NCBI GenBank assembly: GCA_037501455.1
Contig: CM074861.1
Coordinates: 92,853,001 to 92,917,000 of the forward strand
Source: Lantana camara
Taxonomy: Eukaryota > Streptophyta > Magnoliopsida > Lamiales > Verbenaceae
DNA length: 64,000 nt
Direction of reading: 5' to 3'
In this document: piece by piece, positions 11,187 through 22,727 of the stretch
How the letters are laid out: each line of letters starts with the position of its first letter
How positions within the stretch are numbered: the first letter of the stretch is position 1
The notes under the pieces: model-generated
The model's database searches: none
What the model saw: only the letters and a program-made list of their open reading frames with translations
Told to the model about the DNA's origin: nothing
Program-made: the position numbers and the translations under genes

Positions 11187-14056
11187 CCGGTTGCAAAACC
11201 GGTGTTCTTGAGTCGTGTCGGAGTCAGTTTAAGTCGAACGGCATAGGGACTATGTGATATTGTGTGCATTGCATCGATCCTGAATATGGAATTTGGCTTC
11301 TCTTAAGAATTTTGTTGAATCACTTGTTGCATCCTATATGGATTCTTGTCTTTCGAATCGAATATGTGTCATGAGCATGCACTAATCGCATGCATCTATT
11401 CTTGAAGTAAGCTGTGATTTATAGGTTATAAAGATACTATCAAACCACGGCCAAGTTCGACGATAAAGAAGATCGATTGCAAACTTTTCTGAGACATGGA
11501 AGATGGGCAGGATATTCTGGGAAGAATGTAGAGATTTAGAGATGTGGGACTTCCCAAATAGGGCTAGAGATCAAGGATTAGGCTTCGGGATGAGAAGATT
11601 GAATTTAGAGACGCGATGGCAGAAGGATACTTGGTGAAATAAGGATTGATTGTGAGATGGTTATGATCTAGAAGATTGACCGATATGGCTCTGTCACATA
11701 AGGTGCCGTGGATTGGATGCACGGGATTTTTCAACCTAAAGAATAAAGTGAACGAACCTTGAAGATATTCTGATTCGGGACTTGATCGTTGAAGGGAAGA
11801 GTTAGACTGGGTTGCTTTGGATTTCGATCATGAAGGGAAACTCATAAATAGTATTCACGGGAATCTTGATCAAGGTATTGGTTGGGATTTGAGTTCATTT
11901 TCCAAATCTAAGCTGAATTGTCAGGTTGTAAGGTTAAATTGGAAGATATGGAGCAACAAATGGAAATGGTAAAGAAAGGAAATCATGCGCTCAAATGTAA
12001 GCAGTGGAAGAGAATTGAACTCACAAAGGATAGGTACGGGATTCTCGCTCAAGGTGACGATTAGAAGTAAAGGTCGAATGGCGAGGAGAGGTGTGGATGC
12101 TAACTCAGTGGATGTGGAAGAAGTAAGAATCAAGAAATTGCCATCTCGGATAGTAGAAGATACAAGTGATGGACTCATGGAAAATTTGAAGACCGAGGGA
12201 AAGGCAAGGGATAATCACCAAGTCAAAGTGACCTTGGGATCGGAAGAACGAGGAAAGCTACTGAGCCAATAACTTCCCACATTGGTGGCAGGTTCTAAAG
12301 CATTCATAGCACGTGCATCATATCTGGCATTAGTTATTTATACTCGTGACTTTATGCTTATCCGTGCATTCTAATTGGTTCGTTGCACTAATGTGTGGTA
12401 TAATTGCTTGGTGTAAACGTGACACATGCATTGCCATCTTTACCCAACATGCATTCTAGTGTTTACTCGATAGGAAGTCCTTTCGTCTCAATTATCAAGT
12501 ATCAGTCAATCAAGCTGCATCTGAGTTATGAGGTAGAGAAATGGGATTTACTCATCGGGAATTTCGATAAAAGAAGAAGCAATGGAGTTCAACCCGGGAC
12601 CACAGAAATTTAAGGGGAAGAGTACGACTGAGGAACAAATTGGACGATTGTAAAGGTGCTCGAAGAAATGTTTTAGCGGGAATGACGAAATTACAAATTT
12701 AGGGAGACCTGGAAGTCCTATTAGTGATGATCGGAGATAACTAAGGTGGCGTGAATGGTTAAGTGTTAAGAGGAGAACTAAGTTATTAAATTCGGGTTGA
12801 AGTCCATCATTAGGAATGAAGGAAATGGTTTGAAGAATGTTCCTAGGTGTGGAACATGGATCTGGAGATAACAGAATTATAAGGGAGCGTCTGGAAACTC
12901 CTAAGTCAGAATTGACAAGAGAGAGTGTCGAATCAAGTTGGTATATGATGGAATGATGGCGATCACGAGTAATCTAATAGGGTACAAGGAAGGGGTTCCA
13001 TAATGGCATTAGTATCCAGTTCTCGGTTAGTCCCACGATACTTTGGAAGGAAAATTAAGAAGGAACCAAACCAGAAAAGATGACCATTGGAGGATTTACA
13101 TCAAACAACAAGAATCATCAAGAACATTCTATCTTCAATACAAGAAATGTGGAGCCTGATGCCGAATGTAACCTTAAGGGGGTAAAAGGGAATGAATGGA
13201 TAATTTGCGCGGAAGATGGGGAGAGGATTCATGTTAAGGTAGATTCTAATGACGAATACCTCTAGGTAGGGATTGAATCGTCAAGGTGGTCGGGGGTAGT
13301 CGTTCTTGAGGATATTTTAAACTCTGATATGAGTAAGATAGTAGCTATGGGTCTAACATTGAGACAGATGGTCTAAGGATATTCGGGGAGGTCAAGTTCG
13401 GTTAATTAAAAAGAATTGGATGGTCGAACGAAGATTATGGGAAATGGTGAAGATTGGAGATAGTACAAGTCAAAAGGGGGTTTAAGAGTATGGTCCTTAA
13501 AAAAAGATTGATCAATAGCTTCACCGGGGAACCCTGAAGAGGTCCAAGACAAGCTGGACACTGAGTTACATTCAGGACAGATCACATCTTGGACAATGAC
13601 AATTCACACTTTGAAATTTTGCAATTTCGGTGAACGGTACTTATAGCCTTCATGATACATGCATTCATGCAAATTTAACTTTTATAATTCTTATGTTAGG
13701 TGCTCTGATGTGCAATGTGTTAAATTACTTGGAATAATTGGAAATCAATATGGGAGATATTTGTTATTTACTTTGGGCGCCTTACGTGAGTTAAATTTGG
13801 TTTGCGTGAGTTGCTTGGGAGTATTGGAGACTTCCTTGCTTTATTTTCGGTTAAGAGACGGGGATTCTCTTATTTTTGTTTGAGAGACGGGGTACTCTCT
13901 TTGCTTGCGAGAGACGGGGTTCTCTCATTGTTATTGGAGAGACGGGGTTCTCTCATTGTTGCTTGAGAGACGGGGCTCTCTCCTTGTTGTTTGTGAGAGA
14001 CGGGGAATCTCTCATTATTTGATTTCAAGCGTGTTTTGAATCCGAGGACGGATTCT
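11187..14056 (+). other. LARD internal region, non-coding
   Basis: No gag, protease, RT, RNase H or integrase motif is visible. The open frames present (11985-12272, 13080-13265, 13659-13883) are short, mutually unrelated and lack known domains. The conserved role is presumably packaging and reverse transcription in cis. The 3' end carries the hairpin repeats at 13853-14013. Confidence 0.75.
13853..14013. repeat. Hairpin tandem array next to the LARD PPT
   Basis: Six units about 27-30 bp apart near 13853, 13882, 13909, 13937, 13965 and 13995. Each is close to GAGAGACGGGGTTCTCTC: arms GAGAGA and TCTCTC around a GACGGGG-type core. The array ends about 45 bp before the polypurine tract. Confidence 0.9.
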
Positions 14057-14072
14057 TTTAAGGGGGAGAGAT
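14057..14072 (+). other. LARD polypurine tract
   Basis: TTTAAGGGGGAGAGAT directly before the 3' LTR, the plus-strand priming site of gypsy elements. Confidence 0.9.
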
Positions 14073-17000
14073 TGTAACGCCCCCGTTTTTTTTTCAGTTT
14101 AAGTAATGTGACGTATTTGTTTGAAAATTGCGCAAATTAAGTATTTAATTATAGGATTAATTGTTTATAAGTGTTTTTATTTGATTTAAAACCGTAAACT
14201 TTTGTTATTTAATTTAATTAATATGGAATTTAAGTTTAGTAATTTATTTATAACAATATGAATTCGTTCATGCGCTTGAGTGTTTTGTTTCTACTTCGTT
14301 CTTATATGAAATGATACTGGATTGGCGTGAAAATTTAATATGTCGTAAATATGTGTGTTATGAACGTGCCTATGTGCTCGGTTTATGTTTTCGGATTCAA
14401 TTGACGTGTTTATGAATTTATTTTGATTTTTGGAACCAAGTCGGGGGCTAACGAGCAATTAGCGCACCCTTGGTTCCGTGCGTGATATCTTGAGCTCGGG
14501 AATTCGGATTCGAATTCCGTCAACTCCGTTGCCTTCGTATCGACGATCCGGAGACAATGGAACAAGCCTCATACCTTTTTGAAATCATTAAGACCTTCGA
14601 AATCCAACCGTAACGAGCAACCCGTGCAAGAAGAGCCCTTATGTTGACTAGTCTTCATGGTGGGACCCCATAACCTCTCTTAAACTTAACCATACCTTAA
14701 CCATGGATTGTATACTTGAGTTAGACCCTTCTCTTATCCTTTTAGCTGCAAAAACCGAGCCATATCTCCCTCCTTTCTGCAACTACTGATCGAGAGAGAG
14801 AGATAGAGGAGAAGAGAAGGAAACCTTGGCCCTTTTGTGATTTTGGAGCTCAAATCACCATCTTCTTTCACCAAAACTTCAAGGTATGAATACTTATGTC
14901 TTCTATACTCTATTATGCTTGATTTCATCTATTTAAAACATGATTTGGATCAGATTTGGTTAGGGTTTGGGCTAAGAGCTTGAATAGGGTTTTTGGGAGA
15001 ATTTGCTCTTATGACCTTGTTTGCTTGTGTAGCTGAATTTCTTGCTTATATGTGATCATATGAACTTGTTTCTTGGCTTATTTCTTTCCTAACTCATAGT
15101 ATATGATATTAGGAAGATTTCATCTCTTGCTCCTTTTATGAAATTATGAGATATGGAGCTTCAAACTTGATGTTCAAAGTGTTTCCCCTGTTTTTGAAAC
15201 TGCTGTGTAAAATTTGATGTTGTTGGTTGATCAAATGGTCTCCAATTCGTGTGAAAATGCATGGAGTTGATGTACACTCATTGTTCTATATGTTAGCATT
15301 CATGCTTTAAGTATTTGGTTCCATTTAAAGCTTCAAAACCGGAATACATGGCCTATTCCTATGCATGATCATTGACAGATTTGTTGCTGTTGTCTATGGG
15401 AGGTTGTTGGTCATTCTAATGTGCTCTAAATGTTACCATTTTGCATATATATGATGTATATAAGTTGTTTAGTATATTAGCATGCATTCCCCAAAGTGTC
15501 AGATCCAAATTCAAGCCCTAAGTATTTGATCAATGCATGATAGAATTATTGGGACTCATATGTCCGATTGTAGCGACCCAGTTTTGTTTCACGATTTCGA
15601 TGATCTTAACGTGTGATTTAGCCTTTGCACTCTAAATGAAAAATGTTCATAACATGCCAAATATGTTGTATATGAAATTTCAGAGCATTTGGAGTTCATT
15701 TGGTATGCCTTTGGATTGATTTTATATGAGTCCAGTTTTGCCGGTAAGATTGTTCGAGTGGTTTTGGTTCTGTACCGTGACACACCCGTGTCACATTTAC
15801 TCATAAGAGTGAGACACGGGCGTGTCACACCTGCTGGCTAGTTCTGTACTGAGCCACGCCCGTGGCTCAGTTGTGCTATGGTTGGTGACACCCCCGTGTC
15901 ACTTTCCATGTGCAGTCCGTGTTGTTTCCTCTTCGGTTTTTGATTTGTTTCCCCTCCTTAATGACTTTATCTCCGTTTGTGTTGAACTATGAACTTGTTT
16001 GGCTATGTGTTAGGAGTATTGTAGTTCAATTTCGTGGCATTTGGATGAGTTATAGGTATGCTTTTGCTTATTGCCGTTTATGTGTGTTTATATGTCATTT
16101 ATGAATCGCATAACTTATTTTCTATATCTTATCACTTCTTCTTGTTGCCCAACCTTGAAAATATGCTATGTTATATAAAATGAAGTATATGGTAGTATTA
16201 TGGAAGAGCTTGAACTTGTTCTATGCTCCTATTTGAGTTCTTGAGGTAAATTGATTGGACATATGAATTGAAGAACTTGAGTGATTTATGATCGAACAAG
16301 TGAATGAATTGGTTACATGATTTTCATGACTTAATATGATCTTTATGTTTTCATATCATGCTTGAGCATTGCCGTGCGTCATATATGGTTCATTTAGAGT
16401 CTTGAGTCTCACGAACACGTCTTGTGGTCTTTTGTACAGTTTGTCTCCAGGGTGGAGAGCTTTTGATCGTTCAAGCACTTGTTACCTCGTTCCTTGTTTC
16501 ATCACGGTTAAGGTGAGGGTGTTTTCGTTTTAGCTACGTAATAAACCCTACAACCCTTATGTGAAAAGCTTTGGCCAAAACCTTATGATTATATATATAT
16601 ATGGTTTTCAAATGAATTATCGAGTAAATTCTTCTGAATTATACGTATGAGCGTATATAAGCTTAAAAATGGTTTTGTAACAAGGCTATGCTCCAAACCG
16701 TGTGTCTTCATGCTAGCTATGGATTAGGATGACACGGAGAGGTACGTATATAGCATATGCCGAGTTACACGGTAAGGTATGATTTCTTATGGTATGTATC
16801 TTATGTATATATGGTTATGTTTTGGCGAGATTGTATGGTCGATATGTTCACGGGCCCCGGGACTTAGTATATGTGGCTAACCGAGGAGGCAAGGGCTGAC
16901 GGGGATCCCATATACTAGTCCCACTACCAGAACAGCGGTACCGGACCTCGTCAGGAGATTGGCGGGGAAAGGGAGACTGAGTGCCATCTGGGGAGTCATG

Positions 17001-17933
17001 TAACCCCTTTTGGCCAGTGACGGAGGTGGTCGGGTCTTGCAAACCCACCACCAACCCGGAGGAAGAAGGTTGGCTATAATATGATTATGTTTATGAATAT
17101 GTTATGATATGATTACGCACCGTGCGGGAATGCCGGGATCCGGATCGCCCAAACGAATATGTTTATGATATGAAATATGGTCTGTATGTATTATGACGTA
17201 TTGCATGATCACCTATTGAAAATATTATTAATATTTGTCGTACACGGTCGGAGTTTGGATGGAGGTTGTGCACGCTCACTCGCCGAGCCTTATATTTATG
17301 TATGATTTATGAATAGAAGGAATTTAATATGAATTAGTCATAAAATCCGAGCATTGATTAATCATTCTCTTGCCCTTTTAGGGAAATAATCGCAAACAAA
17401 ACCTTGTTCGGAATTTATGACTTGCATGTGCATGTTTTATATATATCTATCGCTCCTGCTCACTCAGTCTTCTAGAGACTGACCCCTCTCCCTCCCCACT
17501 CTTTTAGCGTGCAGGTTTGTTCTTTGGAGGTTCGAGCTAGGCGGAGGTGTTTGAAGTTTTGAGTGAGTCGAGTTAGGTTAAGGAGTCCCTGCACTCATAT
17601 TTGTATTGGAATTATGTATGACTCGTTTCAATTATATCTAGAAAGTTGATACCTATGTATCTATTATGAAATTTACTTTACTGAATTTTGACATGATTTA
17701 AAAGAGGCCTGAAGAGCCCAAATTATTTTATGACTCGTATGTTTGAATTGAGCATGTTGATGCATAAATTTTGTGGATTGGTAATCATTACAGGGTCTAG
17801 CTCCGCCTGGCTTAGGAAAGTTTTATGTTTGTCTCCCGTTCGCTAGGGTTTGATACGGGTGCGGATTACGATTTCGTTACTCGTGTTGAGCCTTAGTGCG
17901 GGGGATGTGGTGCCTCACGTGCGGGGTGCTACA
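14073..17933 (+). repeat. LARD 3' LTR (3,861 bp)
   Basis: Same length as the 5' LTR with a constant offset of 6,767 bases. The translated short frames inside both LTRs are identical, indicating very recent insertion. Confidence 0.95.
15777..15902. repeat. Palindrome array in LARD 3' LTR
   Basis: Exact copy of the array at 9010-9135, starting GTGACACACCCGTGTCAC. Confidence 0.9.
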
Positions 17934-17938
17934 TTTGC

Positions 17939-20024
17939 ACTCGAAACAGCGGCACACATATTAAACCTTGTTCCATCCAAGTCAGTTCCTAAAACACCAA
18001 TGGAACTGTGGCAAGGGCGAAAGCCCAGTGTCTCCTATCTTCGGATATGGGGAACCCCAGCTCATGTGTTAAGGAAAGATCCTGACAAGCTGGAATAAAA
18101 AACAGAGGTTTGCTTGTTCGTAGGTTATCCTAAAGGAACAAGAGGTGGTATATTTTACGATCCGAGAGATCACAAAGTGTTTGTGAGCACTAATGCTAAA
18201 TATCTCGAAGATGATTTCGTAAATGACCACAAGGGTAGAAGCAAAATTGTGTTAGAAGAAATGACAACATCAGATTCTGTATTCCAAGAACCCGTAGTAA
18301 CTGAAAATGTGTTAGATACATATGATGTACCAGATACAACATATGATGTAGGGATGAGTACACAACAGCCTCGTCGTAGTGGGAGGATTGTCAGGGCACC
18401 TGACAGATACCTAGGATTAACCCAAGTGGTTGAATCTGACGTATCTGATCCTATCACATATGATGAAGCCATAAAGGATATAGACGCTGACCATTGGGTC
18501 AGAGCCATGGAATCTGAATTAGATTCAATGTATTCCAATAAAGTCTGAGAACTTGTAGAGGCGCCTGAGGGCATTAAACCTATTGGATGCAAATGGGTCT
18601 ACAAGAGAAAAAGGAGAATAGATGGAAAGGTTGAGACCTTTAAAGCAATGCTTGTGGCAAAGGGTTATACCCAGAAAGAAGGTATCGATTATGACGAAAC
18701 CTTCTCGCCTGTAGCAATGCTTAAGTCCATAAGAATTCTCCTATCCATTGCCGCTCATTTTGATTATGAGATTTGGCAAATGGATGTAAAGACTGCCTTC
18801 TTGAACGGGCACCTTCAAGAAGAGATATACATGGCTCAACCTGAAGGCTTTATAGCCAGAAATCAGGAGCATATGGTATGCAAGCTTGATAGATCTATTT
18901 ATGGTCTTAAGCAAGCGTCTAGGTCATGGAACATCAGATTTAATGAGGCAATTAAATCCTTTGGATTTATGCAATTGCCTGATGAACCATGTGTGTACAA
19001 GAGACATCATGATAGTGTTGTAACATTTTTAGTTCTATATGTTGACGATATTCTGCTCATTGGGAATGACACAGGAATATTGTCAGCAGTTAAGATTTGG
19101 TTGTCAAACCAGTTTGACATGAAAGACCTAGGTGAAGCCAGCTATATTCTAGGGATCAGACTTTGTCGTGATCGTAAGAATAAAATGATTGGTTTATCAC
19201 AAGCAGCATATATAGATAAGATGTTGGCAAGATATAACATGGCTAACTCCAAGAAAGGATCGTTACCTTTCAGACATGGAGTTCATCTGTCTCGGGATCA
19301 GTGTCCCAAGAACCCAGAAGAGACAGAAGAAATGAAAGATGTTCCGTATGCTTCTGCAGTCGGAAGCCTCATGTATGCCATGTTATGTACTAGGCCAGAT
19401 ATCTGTTATGCTGTAGGTCTAGTCAGCAGATTTCAGTCAAACCCTGGACCCCAACACTGGATAGCTGTAAAGTATATATTAAAGTACTTGAGAAGGACTC
19501 GGGATTATATGCTTGTCTATCGCAGTGATGAGCTCATTCCTATAGGGTACACAGATTCGGATTTTCAATCTGATTTGGATTCTAGGCGTTCGACGTCTGG
19601 ATATGTGTTTACTCTAGGAGGAGCAGCCATGAGTTGGAGGAGTATTAAGCAATCTTGCATTGCTGACTCCACCATGGAAGCCGAATACGTGGCAGCTTCA
19701 GAAACAGCCAAAGAAGCGTATTGGTTCCGAAATTTTCTAATGGATCTAGAAGTCGTCAAGGACGGACTTACGCCAATCACATTGTACTGTGACAATGCTG
19801 GAGCGGTGGCCAACTCCAAGGAACCTCGAAGTCATAAACGTGCCAAGCACATCGAGAGGAAGTTTCACATTATACGTGATTATGTGGAACGTGGAGAAGT
19901 GGCAGTGGTGAAAATTGGCTCAGTAAATAATCTAGTAGATCCCTTCACTAAGACTTTGGCGCAAAAGAGTTTTGACACTCATGTAGAAGGGATGGGTCTT
20001 AGATATGTAGCCAATTGGATTTAG
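17939..20024 (+). pseudogene. Copia integrase C-terminus, reverse transcriptase and RNase H
   Basis: This continues the frame broken at 7305. A stop at 18096-18098 (TAA) lies in the integrase C-terminal region, and a second at 18546-18548 (TGA) falls where copia proteins usually have Trp before EL. From there the frame is open to 20024. RT motifs include WQMDVKTAFLNG, IYGLKQASR and the catalytic LYVDDILLIG. RNase H shows YTDSDF, EAEYVAAS and CDNAGA. Two nonsense codons and the LARD insertion inactivate the copy, although its age by LTR divergence is modest. Confidence 0.93.
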
Positions 20025-20027
20025 GGC

Positions 20028-20038
20028 AAGTGGGAGAT
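20028..20038 (+). other. Copia polypurine tract
   Basis: AAGTGGGAGAT just before the 3' LTR, a common copia PPT. Confidence 0.9.
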
Positions 20039-22282
20039 TGTTGGGATTAATGCCCTGAAAATCCAATTATATTGTAAATATTTTGGATTAATAAAACTGA
20101 AATTAAAGCAAGTTATGAGTATTTTACAAATTTAATAATTAATGACGTGTGATAGTATTTTGATATGAAATGTGTTTCATAGGAAAAGACTTTAAATACC
20201 AAAAATCACGTGTCATTAAAGTTCTAGTCGGTATAATAAGAAAGTGTTCTTATCGAGACTATAATGTGTTATATAAGATGATTAGTCTTTCGTCATAGGG
20301 AAATGGAGTCTCCAATTATAACACATTGATGACTTTCAATGAGATTGGAAACATCGAACTGGACCACTGAGATTGTTCATTTTATACTGCTATCTAAAAT
20401 GAATAAAATCTCGGAAGCATTAGACTCTTAATCCTGGCAGTGTTTCTACTTTAGGCATGTAGTGTTAATCACTGTGATGTACTCAGAAGTGAGGTCTCGG
20501 TAACGGGTGGCCAAAATACTTTGTACGTTCGGTGATTGCATGAAATGTGCTAGAGAGAAATATTGATCAAGGAATCTTTAGCCTTGCTGGAAGGTTTAAA
20601 GATATCCCTGAAATAGATTTGCAAAAAGTTCGAATTAAAACTTTGGCCAAAGTACTTCGTGTGTGCGTCACCGAAGTTGTATGTTGAATGTGTTTCACAT
20701 ACAGGGAATTTGAACTTAAGGCGAATCAAGAAATTTCAGATTTAAAGTGAAAAATAAATGATAGTAGTATTGATTTATTTTTCATGGATATCTGTACAGA
20801 GGAGTAAAATGCAAAATTATTCTAGATCGAGAAATTCATGAATAATTTAATTAATTTTAGAGTTCAACAATATTTATTTAGTGGAATTAAATATTTTTAA
20901 ACGGTAATCAATTATTGTCATGGGATGATAATAGATTGACCCATTTGGAGCTAAGATTAATTAGTCCTGCAGGTCCCCCCGCAAGCCCCAACGAAGATCA
21001 AAGAGAAAATATTAAAAGGAGAGAGAGAAATGATTTTTCAAAGTGTTTGAAAATAGCCAAGTAATTTATTTTGAGAAAATAAATTAAATTCCAAAGAGTT
21101 GGAAATGCCCGAAATTTTATTTTGGAGAAAATAAAATTTTTCAAAAAAAAAATTTTTTTTGATGACGTGGCAGCTGACGTGGCATGCCACGTCAGCGGCG
21201 CTGACTGGGCGCCAAGTGGCACGCCGCATGGACGGTCAGGATCACGCCAAGTCGCGCAGGTCAACGGTCCGGATCAAGGGTTGAAACGGACCGGGTCAGG
21301 AAGCGGGTCCGGGTTCGGGTCGGATAGGGTCGGTCAAGGTTTGACCGACCCGGACACGTGGACGAATGGGATTTGGACACATGGCACTGCTGGAGTCCAG
21401 CTTGAACCGACCGGTTCATCCCTGAACCGGTCTGAACCGCGAACCGTCGGTCGGACCGGACCGGTTCGCCACGTGGCAGCTGCTCGCGCTGGCGTGCCTC
21501 TCACACGCGCCAAACGCACAGCCGCCACACGGACGGCGCGTGCGGGCTCCGTTCCGCGCGTGCCAGGCGGCGTTGGCCTCGTGACGGCGTGGGCTGCTGC
21601 GTGGCGTCCTCGGATTTGCTAAACTGGGCGGCTAAGGACGCGCGGCAGCCGTTTTTCCTGCGCTTAGACGATTTTACCCTCAAATCATGGCTATAAATAG
21701 GGCTGCTATTTTTTGTTCAAAAATCAGAATTTTAGCAATTTTTTTTTTCAGCTTACAAAGCCTCTCGGCTCTCTCTCTCATCTTGATTAATTAATCTTTA
21801 ATTAGATTAATTAATTACTTAATTAGGTGGTTATATAATTAATATATAATCCACTTAATTATTAGAAAATAGGGATTTTCAGTTTTTAGAAAAAAGGGTT
21901 TTTCTAGAAAAATATTTTCTCAAGTATTTAGGGAAATACTGTCGGAGCCCACACTCCAATTTCTTAATCGGGGATATTGCGGGGAAGCTCTGCCGGTTTC
22001 ACGAGGAAATATCGAGGTGCTGGAAAAGTGCCGTTGATAGCCATTTTTGCAGTACGGTAATACCGTTGTGCTGCCAAAATTATTATTTGCATATTATGAT
22101 TATATGCTAGATGATTTAAAATTATGTTATCAATGCCTGTATATATTAGAGTTATGCTGCCCGATTTATTCCGCTGCTTTATTAAAATATTTTTGAAATA
22201 TTTTGATAACAAGGTTATGGCAAAATTTTTTGAATATTACGCTGTACCGTCACCCTGCCTCGGGCCCGCCGCAACACCAACA
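20039..22282 (+). repeat. Copia 3' LTR
   Basis: 2,244 bp, nearly identical to 2055-4308. TATA box at 21692-21699. The 24-bp palindrome recurs at 21173-21196. It ends CCAACA before the GCAAA duplication. Confidence 0.95.
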
Positions 22283-22727
22283 GCAAATCCTCCATCGTCG
22301 TTCCTTACAGGCTGTTTTAAGGACGATTTCAGTGTTTTCGGGCATTGGGGACATTGGCTTGCCATTACCTTGAAAAATTTCCGCTGTAAATGTGCTAGGT
22401 GAGTGAAGTGTCGAACCTAAAACCCTTGTTTTTCAAAGTTTATGGTTGAAAAGTTTGTTTCTTCAAGAAATCTTGATTTTGACGTCCGAATCTAAGTTTT
22501 TTTGTTTAGTTATACGATATCTTGCTAGAATTTTGAGTTTCTATGGAGTGGGGCTGAACGATTCATGCCTTAGTTGAAATTTTTTTCCAATTTTTGGTTG
22601 CAAAAACCCTATACTATGTTAGTGTCGTTATATTTTCCTATTTTTATGGGTTTTTTTTCTGGGCTGTGTAAAAAGCCCGCTACAGTTCTGATTCTAAGTT
22701 GATTTTGTTGTTTTCTTTGCAGGAACA

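Larger units (their letters stand above)
7306..17933 (+). mobile_element. LARD-type non-coding LTR retrotransposon (gypsy-derived)
   Basis: Starts TGTAACGCCCCC and ends GGTGCTACA. A 5-bp target duplication TTTGC (7301-7305, 17934-17938) lies inside the copia integrase codons. Each LTR is 3,861 bp, exactly equal in length, and matches in every stretch I compared. The internal 2.9 kb encodes no recognisable retroelement protein, which fits a large retrotransposon derivative mobilised in trans. The TGTAACGCC start, methionine PBS and AAGGGGGAGA PPT resemble chromovirus (Tekay-type) gypsy elements; the decayed minus-strand element at 51408-58090 has a similar LTR start and would be a model for the autonomous partner. 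Partnership is inference. Confidence 0.93.
2055..22282 (+). mobile_element. Ty1/copia LTR retrotransposon with a nested LARD
   Basis: LTRs of 2,254 bp (2055-4308) and 2,244 bp (20039-22282) begin TGTTGGG and end CCAACA. The target duplication is GCAAA (2050-2054 and 22283-22287). A PBS matching initiator methionine tRNA follows the left LTR and a PPT precedes the right LTR. Domain order is gag, protease, integrase, RT, RNase H, which defines copia. Without the LARD insertion and one copy of its duplication the element is about 9.6 kb. The LTRs differ by scattered substitutions and a roughly 10-bp indel near 3560/21545, so this insertion is fairly young but older than the LARD. It lies between the left TIR and the transposase gene of the MULE. 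Confidence 0.95.
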
